From Heterocephalus glaber (taxonomy: Eukaryota; Chordata; Mammalia; Rodentia; Bathyergidae), in assembly GCF_000247695.1 (NCBI RefSeq), contig NW_004624734.1:39990955-40054954 (forward strand): 64,000 nt of DNA. The letters run 5' to 3'. The position numbers were made by a program, and so were the translations under genes. The number at the start of each line of letters is the position of its first letter. Positions within the stretch are counted from its first letter, which is position 1. The notes under the pieces are model-generated. The model was not told the origin of the DNA, searched no databases, and saw nothing but the letters and a program-made list of their open reading frames with translations. Shown piece by piece: positions 21,426-32,595 of this stretch.

Positions 21426-21655
21426 TTTTGTGGTACTGGGGATTGAACACAGGCCTTCACGCTGAACTCCATCCCCAGCCCATTTTTTATTTTTTAATTT
21501 AAAACAGGGTCTCATTAAGTTGTCCCGAACGAATCGCTTCTCGGCCTTTTGGCTAAGATCAAGTGTAAGTTGTCTAGAATGGGCTTGAACTTGCAATCCT
21601 CCTGCCTCAATTTCCCAAAGTGCTGTGATCACAGGCCCGCACCACCACACCTGAA
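21426..21655 (-). mobile_element. B1-dID dimeric SINE, minus strand, interrupted
   Basis: The inverted ID part ('gtggtactggggattgaaca', 'aactccatccccagcc') is followed by a T-rich linker (21,483-21,500) and the inverted B1 part ('aaacagggtctcattaagtt', 'cttgcaatcctcctgcctc', 'gctgtgatcacaggc'). The B1 part is interrupted by a U2 snRNA-derived insertion with flanking direct repeats. Without the insert, this part would read continuously as B1. Confidence 0.8.
21525..21567 (+). pseudogene. U2 snRNA 5'-end fragment inserted in a SINE
   Basis: Bases 21,533-21,567 match the first 35 nucleotides of vertebrate U2 spliceosomal RNA ('atcgcttctcggcctttt' and 'ggctaagatcaagtgta'). Eight extra bases, 'ccgaacga', lie before it. 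The unit is flanked by 'aagttgtc' at 21,517-21,524 and 21,567-21,574, an 8-base target duplication. The last U2 base overlaps the second copy. U2 is normally about 190 nucleotides, so this is a 3'-truncated, promoterless pseudogene with no A tail. It lacks the branch-point-pairing sequence and cannot function as U2. Confidence 0.9.
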
Positions 21656-21890
21656 TATAAACCCCTTTGAAACCTTTCTAAAATTTAAACCTTTTTGAAA
21701 TAATATAAACTTCTTAAAATAGCCATAGCTTCTGCACCCACGGATATCAATGAGCTCCAGAAGCGACCTCTGTACCGTCCTTTAACAGCAGACTCCTCCG
21801 TGTCCTTCCTTCTGTCAAGTCTGGTGTCTCATCTCAAATCTTTACTAAACCCTTGGCTCCTAGAGAGTGGTCTTTCCCTATTGTGGATTC
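21656..21890. other. single-copy DNA
   Basis: No gene or repeat recognised. Confidence 0.4.
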
Positions 21891-22050
21891 TGGAGACGCG
21901 GGTGGGAGAGTCCACAACCGCAGGGCCGGGCCAGGGAGGCTGGAGCGCGCAGGCGCAGGGAGGAGCAGCAGAGGCGTGGCTAGGTCTCCCTCCACCCTCA
22001 GGTCCTTTCCCTTCCCTCCTCCCTGAGCGGAGCAGGTGACTGCTCTAACT
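21891..22050. other. CpG-rich patch
   Basis: Eight CpG dinucleotides lie within 21,897-21,976, unusually dense for this window. The patch includes 'gcgcgcaggcgca', which resembles the NRF1-type motif (GCGCANGCGC). Too small for a standard CpG island and no exon is recognised beside it. A promoter or regulatory role is only a possibility. Confidence 0.4.
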
Positions 22051-24310
22051 CAGAGCGAGAGTATTAATGCCGGCATGGATAAAGGAGCACTTAGCCCTGC
22101 TCTGAGCAGCACTGTGTGTGATTCTCATTGTATGTGATTATTACAATTATTAGAACCTTTGTGGAGTTCCAGAGATGAGAGAAATATAAAGATGATTCTT
22201 ATTTTCCATGTTATTAATGATGATTTTTTTAAACCCAGGTTTTTATTGGGTTACATTATAAAGTCTATAGAATTATGCTCTACTACCTCCAAATATCATA
22301 TGATTGTTTTTCCAGGGAGTTACATCCATGCATAAATGTGTATATGTTGGCAGCTCAGAATTAAGAGTATTTTTTTAAGGTCTAAATTCCTTTCAAATGG
22401 GAACGATGTGTTCCCCTGACCCTTCCTACACTCCATATTACTGTCGACATCTGCAACTAATTGATGATCTATAAGTCAAGACTGTGACCAATGCAAAAAA
22501 CCTTTAGCAAAGCCTGCCTGGGCTTGGCTGACCCTCCTTAATATATTTCAGATTAAAACTGAAAAAGCCACCTTTTAACTGTCCAACTGAGTACCAAACG
22601 GTAGCAGTGAGTATTTATCAAACATCAAATAATAACATAATCAGATAACATGCTTACCAGTGAAAATCTAATTTAGAGCTTTTAAATTTTTTTCATTTAA
22701 ATTTTTTAAACCCCGACATTTTTGAGAGGTGTAGAGAACTATATTGTCAGCATGGAATTTGATTGATTAAAGTAACTCTTTATGTCAACATAATCAAATT
22801 ATGACCATGTGAATACTTTTGTGACAAATGAGTGACACTTTAAGAAGTCACAGGAAAGGGCAACACGGTATTTTGATAAAGAATGTGGGCTGGGGAACAC
22901 ACAGAAGGCTTTGCCTGTACCGAATGGATGATGCCAGCCAGTTACCCAACAGAAGTTTCCTTGAGGAATCTGCCAGAGAATTAAATGTGGTACATTTAAC
23001 ACATTCATACCATGGCTGTAATTTGTATATCTCACTGCTGGTCAGTTTGAACCATCCCAGTGACACACGCATGACTGCCACATCGGGCGACTTTTTATTA
23101 CTTTTATTAATAAAAACACCGATAAAAGTGATTAGATCCTACAAGCCACCTGGTGGGACAGCCATGCATGCACCATCTGCGTGGTTCAAGCTGGCAGGAA
23201 CGTGTTAAAGAGAAGTTTTTTACCCTGCAAACTACCCGTTTCAAACACTAGTGCCAAGGGCCCTGAAATATATACTATGCAAAACGGTATCTTGTTAAAT
23301 GAAGTACAGGTAATGGACTTTGTAGCTATTTGTATTTACTGACTGGCCTACTCTATTCTTCAGGAGAATAAATATTGAAATCTCTGTTTTACTCTCTTGG
23401 GGGCCAAACACACAGCTTGCTGCTGCTCAACCACATTCCATGGAGCCTTACCTTGATTGGTTTCCTCAGCCCAGCACCTTGTTCTGGGGCCAGCTTTCCC
23501 CTGCAGCCAGTCACAGCTACCTGCAGCTAAACTTCAGTTTTCTTCTCTGTGAAGGAAGACAGCTTATCTCTCCCTCAACCAGTGCAGTCTCCATTTTCTG
23601 TCAGACCGCCCCAAACACACCCTCCAAAATTAGAAGACATCTCTCCAGCCATTTTCATGAGACGTGGTAAAATCAAAGAAACAGAAATTCATTTCTAAAA
23701 TGGAATTTGGTTGATTTATAACCCAGAGGATTTCAAAACCAGAGTGGACATAAAAAAATTATGTATTTTTAAATTATCAGTAACCTTGGCAGTGATAATT
23801 AGGTTTTAGATGTTTTCGCTGACGTCTCCCTCGAATTCCAAGTTCTAGGCCAGGTTTGTACAACTGTGGACATTTTCTTAATGTCGGTCCTTTGATAGGA
23901 GGTGGCAGATGCAAGATCTCTAGAGAAAAAGGTGTGGGTACAGGGCCCTTCTCAGCTGTGAGGGACATGTGCTCTGGGCTGGACACTGGGCACACACCAG
24001 CCTCACTCCACCTGGCGAGTTCTGAACCTATCTGGGTGCAGGAAGGGAGACTGGCTGCAAGTCACCACCAAAGCCCCCGCCCCTCCAGGCAGCTAGGATG
24101 CCTCTGATTGAAGGCCAGGCCACAAAGGAGTCCTGAAATGAACCTCTGGTGCCACTGTTAGGTGAAAAGTTACCTCCCCATGCTGGAAGCTACTGACCCA
24201 GTGGCCTGTCCCTCTTCCAAGGCCAGGGTAGAGTGTGCCATCTATGCAGCAATCACATGCCAGTAGAGACCACCACACTCCTCCAGCCCTGCAGCTGGCC
24301 CTGTAGCAGG
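22051..24310. other. single-copy DNA, AT-rich then mixed
   Basis: No gene or confident repeat over about 2.2 kb. The longest open frame (22,828-23,208, plus strand, 126 codons) has no domain I know. Confidence 0.45.
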
Positions 24311-24319
24311 GGAGGGAAG

Positions 24320-24540
24320 GGTAGCTATTGACTACATACCTCCTGGGTGCTTAAGCAAGATGCTTGGTGCATTTGTATGTATTATCTCATTTAGCCACAA
24401 CCGTTACCTTTGGAGTTGGGCATTTCTATACTCATTGAACAGCTCAGAAAGTTGAGTTTCCAGGATATTAAATCACTTGACCAAGAGCCTGTAGATCACA
24501 AGTGACAGAGTCTAACCCAGGTTTGAGGATATGTTTGTAT
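24320..24540 (-). repeat. MIR SINE, minus strand
   Basis: Antisense MIR order: 'tatgtattatctcatttagc', 'cctttggagttgggcatttc', 'ctcattgaacagctcagaaa', 'aaatcacttgaccaagagcc' and 'gtctaacccaggtttgag'. The last phrase is the tRNA-like head of MIR in reverse. Nearly full length. Confidence 0.75.
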
Positions 24541-24633
24541 TCACATGCTTCAGCAGGTGGGGGGAGGGGGCTTCCCTGACAACACCCACCTTTGTCAGGG
24601 TCACCCGGATGGAGTCTCTTACCCAGTGCTGAA

Positions 24634-24682
24634 TGCACACACACACACACGCACAAACACACACACACACACACGTGTGTGC
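24634..24682. repeat. (CA)n microsatellite
   Basis: An interrupted CA run passing into 'gtgtgtgc'. Confidence 0.9.
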
Positions 24683-24739
24683 ACGCCCTCCAGCATGTCA
24701 GAAGAATATGATTATTTTGATCTGCTCGGCTTGAATTCA

Positions 24740-25320
24740 TCCTGAGCCAAGGGCTGGCCAGGCCTCAGGAGCGTGGCCGTCCATCACCACGGCTCAGGTT
24801 TGCTCCTCAGAGAGCCGGAGCTGACCGCAGCCTCTTGGCTCCGTTCCACTGAGAGGGAGTCTCAAAACTGGCATTTAAGTCCAGAGCGGAAAAAACACCC
24901 CAAGCTTGTTCGTTTTTCTGACAGGTGCTGGAGCCCATGAAAGGTCAGATTCCGGCTCGCAGTCACATCCTGGCTTAGCGGGCTCCAGGCACACAAAGGC
25001 CCGTCTGTCTCCCTGAGCGCGGGGAGCGGGGACGAAGGCCAGGGACTCACGGTGGCTGCCCGATGGCCCGCTCCTGCTGCTCCATCTCTTCACGGACATT
25101 GGCCTAAATGGAGCATTGGGAAGCCCAGCTGCCACGGCTGTGCGGAGCAGGCGGGGTGAAGAATGTAGACTTTTTTCTCCCGCGTAATTGCCAGCGATGT
25201 TAACCCCCAGCAGCCCATGAATCTATGCCTGACATCGGCCTGCTGGGGCTCGTTTGTAAGCCCCCGGGTGGGATCCTTCTGCTTCATGTTCAAAGCCTGG
25301 CGGGCTGGAGAGCTGAACGG
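24740..25320. other. GC-rich single-copy block
   Basis: A GC-rich stretch with several CpGs and no repeat recognised, unlike its surroundings. Overlapping open frames occur on both strands (for example 25,090-25,455 minus and 25,225-25,449 plus), as expected from GC content. It could hold a regulatory element or an exon I do not recognise. No evidence for either beyond composition. Confidence 0.4.
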
Positions 25321-26265
25321 GGCTTCCCTCCCAGCCCTCCTCAAGGATGCTGGGGAGTGGAGGACTTCCTCCTCTTCTTGCTGATGCTTCCCGACGGCTT
25401 GGAACTGCGGTGTTATTGGAACAGAGGGTGTGTGTTTCAGTGCACGTAGCCACATGCTTTCAACCAGGAACGTTTATTTTCGCAGTCTTATGAAAACATC
25501 CCCCCAATTCAAAATGGCTCCCAGGGACCCACGGCACTGTATTTGAAGTTCCTCACCAGCAGCTGCAGGCTGGGGTCCTTTAATATCTTTAACTTCTCAA
25601 AAGATTTCTGCCCTTGTCTCTGGTCCCATGCCACCCCCCACCCAGAACCTTGCACCCAACTGCAGCGCTGAATGTGGAACATCATCCCTTCACAGGCTGA
25701 TCCTGACCTTCTGATAAGAACTTCAACTGCAGCTGCTTTTGAATAACAAGCTCAGAGAACCAATGAAATTCTTATTTTTAAAACTCTACTTATGTAATTA
25801 AAAAAAACAACAAAACAGTTGTTTTGGAATACCTTTTTACTACCAGTTGAGACTCTCACCCTAACAGGAAAGTTTCTCAGTGAGATGAGCCATAGACTGG
25901 AAAGTGAGTCCCAGCTGTCTCCTGGAGTTCTTTAGGGTCAAATATGTTCAGTTGCAGGCCAGGGGGAGGACCCAGTTTTCTAAGTGGGTGAACACCACCA
26001 GGGACTGACTGCAGGATTCTCCCTCGGCCACCTCTCCTGCCTGTGTGCCCTGAATGTATCCCCACGCCCTGACAGCCTTGGCCATGCCATGTGCTCTTGG
26101 TAAGATTCCACCCTGGGAGCTCCACCCACAGTTCAACTCAATGTATCTGGGCTCACAGCCTATCTGAAAGGTAGGGGCTCCTTGGGGCCTGCCCCTCAGC
26201 CTCCCTGCAATGTGGCCACTCCTCGGGGAACCCAAACCCTCCCAGTAAGCACACTCGCGGCCCCA
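25321..26265. other. single-copy DNA
   Basis: An A-rich run lies at 25,799-25,815. Minus-strand open frame 25,948-26,436 (162 codons) runs across an old MIR and shows no domain, so it is unlikely to be a gene. Confidence 0.45.
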
Positions 26266-26267
26266 CC

Positions 26268-26462
26268 CACTAAGCGCTGCACATACTGAGCTCTTTTCAG
26301 GTATGGTCACATCACTTCCCCCCACTCTCAAGTGGCCATGCTTTATCCCCTTCTGAAAAGAGCGGGGCCTGAGGCTCAGAGAGGCTCCCTGATTGGTGGA
26401 GCCCGCACCCAAATCTACGCCAACCTGATCCCCCAAACCGTGCTCTTAGCCACTGTGCTAAC
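26268..26462 (-). repeat. MIR SINE, minus strand
   Basis: 'taagcgctgcacatactgag', 'tgaggctcagagaggctccc' and 'gtgctcttagccactgtgct' appear in antisense MIR order, and the last phrase is the MIR head in reverse. Confidence 0.7.
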
Positions 26463-26524
26463 TGTGCCTCTCATCCTAACTAGGATTGTTAGGAATAAAT
26501 AATTCCCAACTGATCAAAATAACT

Positions 26525-26690
26525 ACCGTTCATTGGGCTGTCAGCACGTACCTGGCAACTGCTAGGGCTCTATGTAAATCTCTCATAACAGGAGCATGAT
26601 AGGGGATCACATCCCCGTTTTATGTGTTACAGGCTCGACAGACACAAGGGACCAAACAACGTCTCCAGCTTGATCCAAGAGTAAGAGACT
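26525..26690 (-). repeat. MIR SINE fragment, minus strand
   Basis: 'gttcattgggctgtcagcac', 'tacctggcaactgctagggc' and 'atcacatccccgttttatgt' match antisense MIR ('atccccattttacaga' in the consensus). More diverged than its neighbour 60 bases upstream. Confidence 0.55.
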
Positions 26691-28087
26691 GACAATTTAG
26701 CTGGACTATGGCACAACATAAACTTGGCCGCATTCTCCTACATTGCTTCTATGTCTGATTATCAGAAATAATAACTTTGGCATTTATTGAGCCTGGAAAG
26801 CCATGTACTTTAGGCTCTGTTCCTGGTAGGCCCAGGGTCCCATTTTGGGAATGTTACCTTTCCAAAAATGTGCTTCTTGTGATTTCTGCCTGGGGCTCTG
26901 TGTGTGCGTTTGCACACACCCCACTATGTGTGTCTGTCAAACCGCAGGGAGCTTTTCCTCATTTAAACAGCCAATTAAAACCCACTTTGGCACTTAGTGC
27001 ATGTCCCTGCTTCTCAGCACTCAGCTGCCTTCCCGGCAGGCCTTTAATTTGATAAAAAGCTTCTTATAACGACTAACAGAGGCCCAGTAAGTTCATTAAA
27101 CCCTGTCCTTTATTTTTCTTTCAAGGTGTGCCTTCCTCATAAAAGGCCCAAGGTTTATGTTTGCAAATGACTTTAGACAATGTTCCATGCTTCAATGGGA
27201 AAAGTATGTCTGTCATGTCCTGGCAAGTCACACATAAAGTCTCAATTTCAGCATCTTGTTGGGCTTTCATGGAGGCCCAGAGCAGATGGAAAAACCTCTG
27301 TGCCCAGTTGTCCAGAGGCCAGAGTTAGCAATGGCAGACGAGCTTCCTCTGAGAGTAGAATGCTGAAAGCTGGCCTGGCTGTCATACCGAACTCCATTTA
27401 TCCCATTTCTTTAAAGCAATCTGAGAATCCAGATGGGTTGTATAAACAGAGGAGGAGGTTCCTGGGAGTTCACTCACTTAATGCAGACTGTATGTTTGAC
27501 TCATGTAATAGGTATTTAATCATGCTGACGAAATTCATTTTAACTTCAGCCACACACACTGGGGCCACGGCCTGACAACATCCTGCGTCACTTGTGGTAG
27601 CAGCACTGGAGCAAGATAGGTGAGGCAGAGAGTGGACAGCATCTTATGTGTAGAGGGCCTTGGTGGGCACCTGGGAGAGAAAGTTAACGAGTCAGGAGAA
27701 GCTGGCTTTTGCAGGTCCACTGTATATCTGCCCGTGGTGAGGTGCTGATGGCCAAGCCCACACATGTCCTTTTCCTCAATTTCTGAGCGACACAGGAGAG
27801 AGGGCACATCACACAGAAAGGTGGCACTGCAGGTAACAGGACCCCACCCCACCAGCTTCCAGAACCCAAGTTCTCACCCCCCATGGTGGGCTCAATGTGT
27901 CTCAGGCCAGCTACCACTGTGACCACAGATGCCACTGTGCCACATTGCAGAACCAACAGTGGCAGCGGAAGAAGAGACACCACTCATTTTTTACTTGATA
28001 AGGAAACCTTTTCTTAAAGTGCCCCAACCTCACTCCTAAACATTATCTGCTCCCAAGCTAATGACTGCCAGTAAAATGGGATCACCA
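26691..28087. other. single-copy DNA
   Basis: No gene or repeat recognised in about 1.4 kb. Open frames at 27,180-27,575 (plus) and 27,535-27,852 (minus) lack recognisable domains. Confidence 0.45.
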
Positions 28088-28172
28088 GGCCCAGAGATTT
28101 AGCTCAGCGGTGCCGCCACCTGCTCACAAGCGCAAGGTCCCGAGTTTGGTCCCCGGTACCAAAAAAGAAAGA
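28088..28172 (+). mobile_element. ID SINE
   Basis: 'agatttagctcagcggtgcc', then 'cgcaaggtcccgagtttggt', 'ccccggtacc' and an A/G-rich tail. Mildly diverged from the 6,655 copy. No clear target duplication. Confidence 0.9.
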
Positions 28173-28868
28173 AGGGGGCGATCATCATTATTTATCCCCG
28201 AGGGACCACAGGGCAGTGGCGGATTGGAGCAAGCACGAATCAGCAAGAGCTCATAGTGCACAGCTCTTTCCACCCCTACCTGTGCTCACCTCTTGGTGGT
28301 GGCTTGAAGGTGGCTCGGGTGGAAATGTTTATACACAGCAGTGGGCAAATGCTACACATCAAGATTGTTTTCCGGAAGAGCCAGGTGGTACACATTTACC
28401 AGCATAGCACTGTGACAAGGTCAATCCCGTAAGGCTGGAGCCAGAAGAAAATCAGGGTTCTTTCAGCTAGGAGGAGAAATAGGTCACTGGGCTCAGAATG
28501 AGCAATCAACAAGCTGTGTCAGAGAAGAGCACAAGTTGCTTGTTGACCATTCTCTCTGGAAAATGCACCACTGAGGGTCTGAGGAAGACTGAAACAACTG
28601 AAAAAACCTTGCCAAGGTAGGAAGGAGTACAGGCTGCCAGCCTGGCCAGCCTCACTTTTCTGCCAAAATTGAAAAGCTTCTCTAGGAAAATTCTTAGTTT
28701 TCTTTTGGCTACAATGGCTCTCCATACCCACTGTGTATCGCAACCAGATTCTTGGGCTCTTTCATGGTGATCTGATGTGGGGACCAGGAACCTGCTCCTG
28801 TAACAGGCATCTCCCTGCCTGGCATCACAGAGAAAAGAAAACGTTCCCCTTCCCTCTGTAGCCTAATC
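28173..28868. other. single-copy DNA
   Basis: Nothing recognised. Confidence 0.4.
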
Positions 28869-29272
28869 CAGAGGTTGGTAAATGACGCACGATAAGCTAA
28901 GAAATGATTTTTAAATTTTTACATGGTTAAAAAAGAAACCAGAAGAAGAATGTTATTTTGTCATGTTAAAATAATGTGAAATTCAAATTGCTGTATCTAC
29001 AAATAAAGTTTTATCATGGGCCAGGGATTTAGCTCAGTGGCACTGCACCTACCTCAAAAGCACAAGATCCTGAGTTTGATCCCCGGTACCAAATAAATAA
29101 ATAAATAAATAAAGTTTTATTGGAACACAGCCACACTCATTTGTTTACATAATGTCTGTGGCTGCCCTCACACTGCAGTGACAGAGTTGAGTGGTTCCAA
29201 CAGAGACCATATGGCCTGCAAAGCCTGAAATATTTACCTTCTGGCCCTTTACAGAAAGTTTGCCAAGCCCTG
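28869..29272 (-). mobile_element. hAT-type DNA transposon, hit by an ID
   Basis: The ends form the usual short inverted repeats of a hAT family: 'cagaggttggtaaa' on the left and 'tttgccaagccctg' on the right. Internal phrases include 'tggaacacagccacactcat', 'ttgtttacataatgtctgtg', 'agagaccatatggcctgcaa' and 'tttacagaaagtttgccaag'. Flanking 8-base sequences 'gcctaatc' and 'gtctaata' agree at 6 of 8 positions, as expected for an old hAT target duplication. About 310 bases once the inserted ID is removed. No transposase. Strand is nominal. Confidence 0.75.
29015..29106 (+). mobile_element. ID SINE inserted in the hAT element
   Basis: An ID element ('agggatttagctcagtggca', 'gagtttgatccccggtacc') with an AAAT-repeat tail. 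A perfect 14-base duplication 'aaataaagttttat' lies at 29,001-29,014 and 29,107-29,120. The duplicated sequence belongs to the hAT element, so the ID is younger than it. Confidence 0.93.
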
Positions 29273-29569
29273 GTCTAATATGTTCCTTTCAGTTGAAGAA
29301 CTGATGGCATGGGAAGGGCTTGGTCTCTAAATTCCCCAGCAGATGGATTCCCAACCAGTCAATCACAAGACTGTAGCCACATCACAGCCTTGACCCTGGG
29401 AGTCACCTGCCACCCCCAAGCCTTTGAGTCAAAAGTGGAGAGCCATGGCCAGGTGTCCTTCTCTGTGACAGAGCCCTAGAGAGAGCAAGTAGAGCCGGGA
29501 GGGCTCCCTTCCCTAGTGACACCAGTGGCAGGGCAGCAACCATGGAGCCTCTACTCAGTACACACCTGC
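29273..29569. other. single-copy DNA
   Basis: Nothing recognised. Confidence 0.4.
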
Positions 29570-29570
29570 C

Positions 29571-29940
29571 TCAGTCCATTTTCTGTCACCATAGCAGGAT
29601 ACCTGAGACCAGGTAATTTATTTAAAGACAGGTTGATTTAGCTCATGGCTCTGGAGCATGGGAAGTTCAAGATCAGTGGCCACACTTGGTGAGGTGCTCA
29701 TGCTGTGTCCTCACATGGCAAGAGTGCTTGCAAGTACAAGGAGCTGGCACTTGTGAGGGGCAAACTGTGAGATACTAAGCATCCTTGTGGTAGCTAATCC
29801 AGTCCCACAAGAACAAGAACTTGCCCCACGGGCAGCATTAACTCCTTCATGAGGACAGACCACTCATGACCCAAGCACCCCAGAAAAATACCTCTTAAAG
29901 ATGTACTTTGGGTGTCAGACTCCAGCATGAATTTCAGAGC
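29571..29940 (-). mobile_element. MaLR-type LTR, minus strand
   Basis: Antisense MaLR LTR landmarks in order: 'tcagtccattttctgtcacc', 'ggatacctgagaccaggtaa', 'agctcatggctctggagcat', 'aactccttcatgaggacaga' and 'ctcatgacccaagcacccc'. No internal sequence is attached, so probably a solo LTR. Confidence 0.75.
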
Positions 29941-30720
29941 AAACAGACCCCAGCATCACCATTGTTCCTGCAGGGGTCAGGAGGGGTTGGGTACAAACAC
30001 ACATGACATGTGGCCCCATCCTCCTGGAACTCACACTTCAGCTGAGAAGAAAACACAGAGGGCTTCTAGGCCAGGCCAGAATGGCAGTGACACCATTTCA
30101 GGCTGTGGGGATTTTCTCTGGCAAAGTAAAAATATGTCCAATTATTAACCACCCCAGACCAGGCCTCTATGCTGCCAAATCCTCTGTGAAAAGGGGACCC
30201 CCAAAGGACAGCATCCAGGGCTCCAGGCCTTTAGTGGTTCTGGCCAATTACAATCAGTATTGTTGGCAGCATGCAACAGAGGAGTAGGACATGGAATGTG
30301 GGCCTCAGGGAGGGACAGATGCAGGAAGGGGAGTGTACTGGGGCCAGCAGTGAATACGAGAGAAGGCGATGTAGCGAAGGGTCAGAGTGGAGGACACAGG
30401 AGCAAGAATGTTAAGATGGGTGAGGAACGGCACGTCTCCTGGGTGGGCTGGACAGTGTGGTTAGGCTAGGAAGGCCAGGTAGATCCTACTGTCCAGGCTA
30501 CTAGTGCCAGAGTCAGAAATTGGTATTAGTTCCATAGGAAAAGGCAAGTCATGAACAGGTCTTTAAATCTTGACTTTGCATTACAGCTTAACGTATTGTT
30601 TAAAAGGGCACAAATCACAAGTAGATTTTCATGCAGTGAGCATTTTCGTGTGCCAGTGAGTTTACTCCCTGCAAGCAAATCCTGATCCTGGTATATAATT
30701 AGTAGTAACAATGATCATGA
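29941..30720. other. single-copy DNA
   Basis: The part at 30,270-30,480 is purine-rich and could be an ancient repeat I cannot name. No gene recognised. Confidence 0.4.
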
Positions 30721-30722
30721 TG

Positions 30723-30900
30723 TGCATTTATATAGCCTTCTGTGATTTACAAATCATATTCACACACATTATTTAAGTCCCCCAACACTGCGTGACAGGT
30801 AGTACTACTGTCCTTATTTTACAAAAGCATAAATCAATAAGATCATGTGACAATTAAGCAGAAGAATTTGGACTATGCTCTTTGTTTCTCAACCCATTAT
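30723..30900 (-). repeat. MIR SINE fragment, minus strand
   Basis: 'acacattatttaagtccccc', 'tgacaggtagtactactgtc' and 'cttattttacaaaagc' fit antisense MIR ('aggtactattattatcccca' then 'ttttacaga'). Confidence 0.6.
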
Positions 30901-31029
30901 TGGTGCTGTCATTAAAATGATGTTGTGGATTTGTATTTATTCATCCAGAAATGTCATCAGCGTCCATTATGGAGTTTAAAAAATTAGGGTACCAAGGAGC
31001 CAGACCAGCTATATCCTATGGAAGATATC

Positions 31030-31195
31030 ATGGAGCAGAATAGTACACCAGTGTCAGACTATCTGTGCATAAACTCTAGCTCTGAAGCTTACTGGCTACG
31101 CAATCTTGGATAAGTCATGCAAATTCCAGGAGCTTCATTCTTCCCATCTGCAAAATAAACACAATGAGAATATATTTCTCATGCAGATACCACAC
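31030..31195 (+). repeat. MIR SINE, plus strand
   Basis: 'actctagctctgaagcttac', 'tggctacgcaatcttggata', 'agcttcattcttcccatctg' and 'caaaataaacacaatgagaa' follow the sense order of MIR. Confidence 0.65.
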
Positions 31196-31600
31196 AGACT
31201 AATGAGAAAGCCCACAAGTGGGAGCCTGAATAACGCCACCCACCAAAATACCCGTGTCCTTGGGACCCTGCTCTCAAGCATGAGGATTTGCCTCATCCCA
31301 ACCAGGCCAACCCAGGTGGGACTGAACTGTGTATCCTGGGCCTCTCTGGAGCTGCCTTAAACTAATGCCAAGAATTGGAAAGACTGGTTCTGCTTCAGCC
31401 TTGTTCCATATGCTTGCCTGTATTCCGGACACCTGCTTTCTCTAAACACCTTAGATTTAATTGCTTTTTGGAATTTTAACTAATTTTCCTAGTACCCTGC
31501 ATTCCCAATTACCTCTTGGAAGGAGGCAATATAATTTACCTATCACCCACATGAACATGAGAATCCTGTGTCCAATTCTTAGCCATCCTGGTTACTAGTG
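31196..31600. other. single-copy DNA
   Basis: Nothing recognised. Confidence 0.4.
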
Positions 31601-31602
31601 GT

Positions 31603-31748
31603 CAGTCGTGGTTAACTGGATAACCTTCTTAAAGTTCAGTTAGTTCCTCTGCAAAAGTCAAATAATAATGTGCTCCTGGTGGGTTGCTGAGAAGGTGCAA
31701 TGAGATACCGTGGAGAACTTAGCACAGGGCCTGACAGAGCGGGTGCTC
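31603..31748 (+). repeat. MIR SINE fragment, plus strand
   Basis: 'ttaactggataaccttctta', 'cagttagttcctctgcaaaa', 'aaggtgcaatgagatacc' and 'tagcacagggcctgacagag' match MIR order, ending at the 3' part. Confidence 0.6.
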
Positions 31749-32590
31749 AAAGGGGCAGCTTGTAGTCCTGGTCAGAGCCTGCTAGCACTCCCTCTGAGGC
31801 GGGGGCGACGAGAACAAGCCCTGCAGGGGCCCCACACCTCATGCAGCCCAAAGCTCCTGGTCTCAGCGTGGACATATGCGCAGGAGCATTCTGGATGCCC
31901 CCGGAGACGAAGGAGATGGCAGCCACATGCAGGAGCCTGGAGACTTGGAGGGCCACCCTTGGCACCCCAGGGCCATGACACAGCTCCTCCTGTGCTGCTG
32001 GCTGCCACATTCAGAGCCGAAACACAAGTAGCCTGGCTTGCATCATTTCTTGTGAGCAGAATGCAGAGGGGGCACCTTGGGCGAGCGCAGGAGGCCTGGT
32101 GCAGGACTGTCCCCCTTTCCTCCCCATTGCTACCGTGCGGCAGAGGGGAAGGGCTGAGTTCCCAGGGAGCTTGGTCACGGTGTTTTGCTTGCGATTTTGC
32201 AGAGATGCTGGGCTCTACCTGATAAATGCCCAAGTATTTTCTGGGCCTTCAATGGAGTGACCATTCTTTGCCAAGGATCTCTGGCATCCATGGCTGGCGA
32301 GACTGGGTGGCACTGTCCAACTCCCTCTTCTGTCGTAGCTGTGCCTCTGCCACCTCCAAGACCCTGAGGACACCACTGCCCTAATATGGCATGAGAGCAA
32401 TGCAAGGCACCTGAACCCAACAAGAGAGAGGCCAATGGCCATGTCTTCTTGTTTACCTTTTGATTCTTGGAGCAAGATGACCATGACAAGTTCAATGTCC
32501 AGTCATTGTGCAACTCAGAGTGGGTTCAGGGAACCAGCTGCCTTGTACTCATATTGAAGGAAACTTCAACTTTCTAGAATCTCATGATGG
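31749..32590. other. GC-rich single-copy DNA
   Basis: Two long overlapping open frames, 31,710-32,222 on the plus strand (170 codons) and 31,772-32,233 on the minus strand (153 codons), cover the same GC-rich bases. Being open on both strands is better explained by composition than by two genes. No domain recognised. Confidence 0.45.
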
Positions 32591-32595
32591 AAGAA

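Noticed and set aside
21533..21567. Functional U2 snRNA gene
   Set aside because: Only the first 35 of about 190 nucleotides are present, with no U2 promoter elements or 3' box, and the piece sits inside a SINE.
21255..21650. 131-codon minus-strand frame with an Arg/Glu/Lys-rich end
   Set aside because: It is the reverse of a CT-rich tract joined to a B1-dID SINE and the U2 fragment.
31710..32233. Overlapping 170- and 153-codon open frames on opposite strands
   Set aside because: Both strands being open in GC-rich DNA is a compositional effect. Neither translation resembles a known family.
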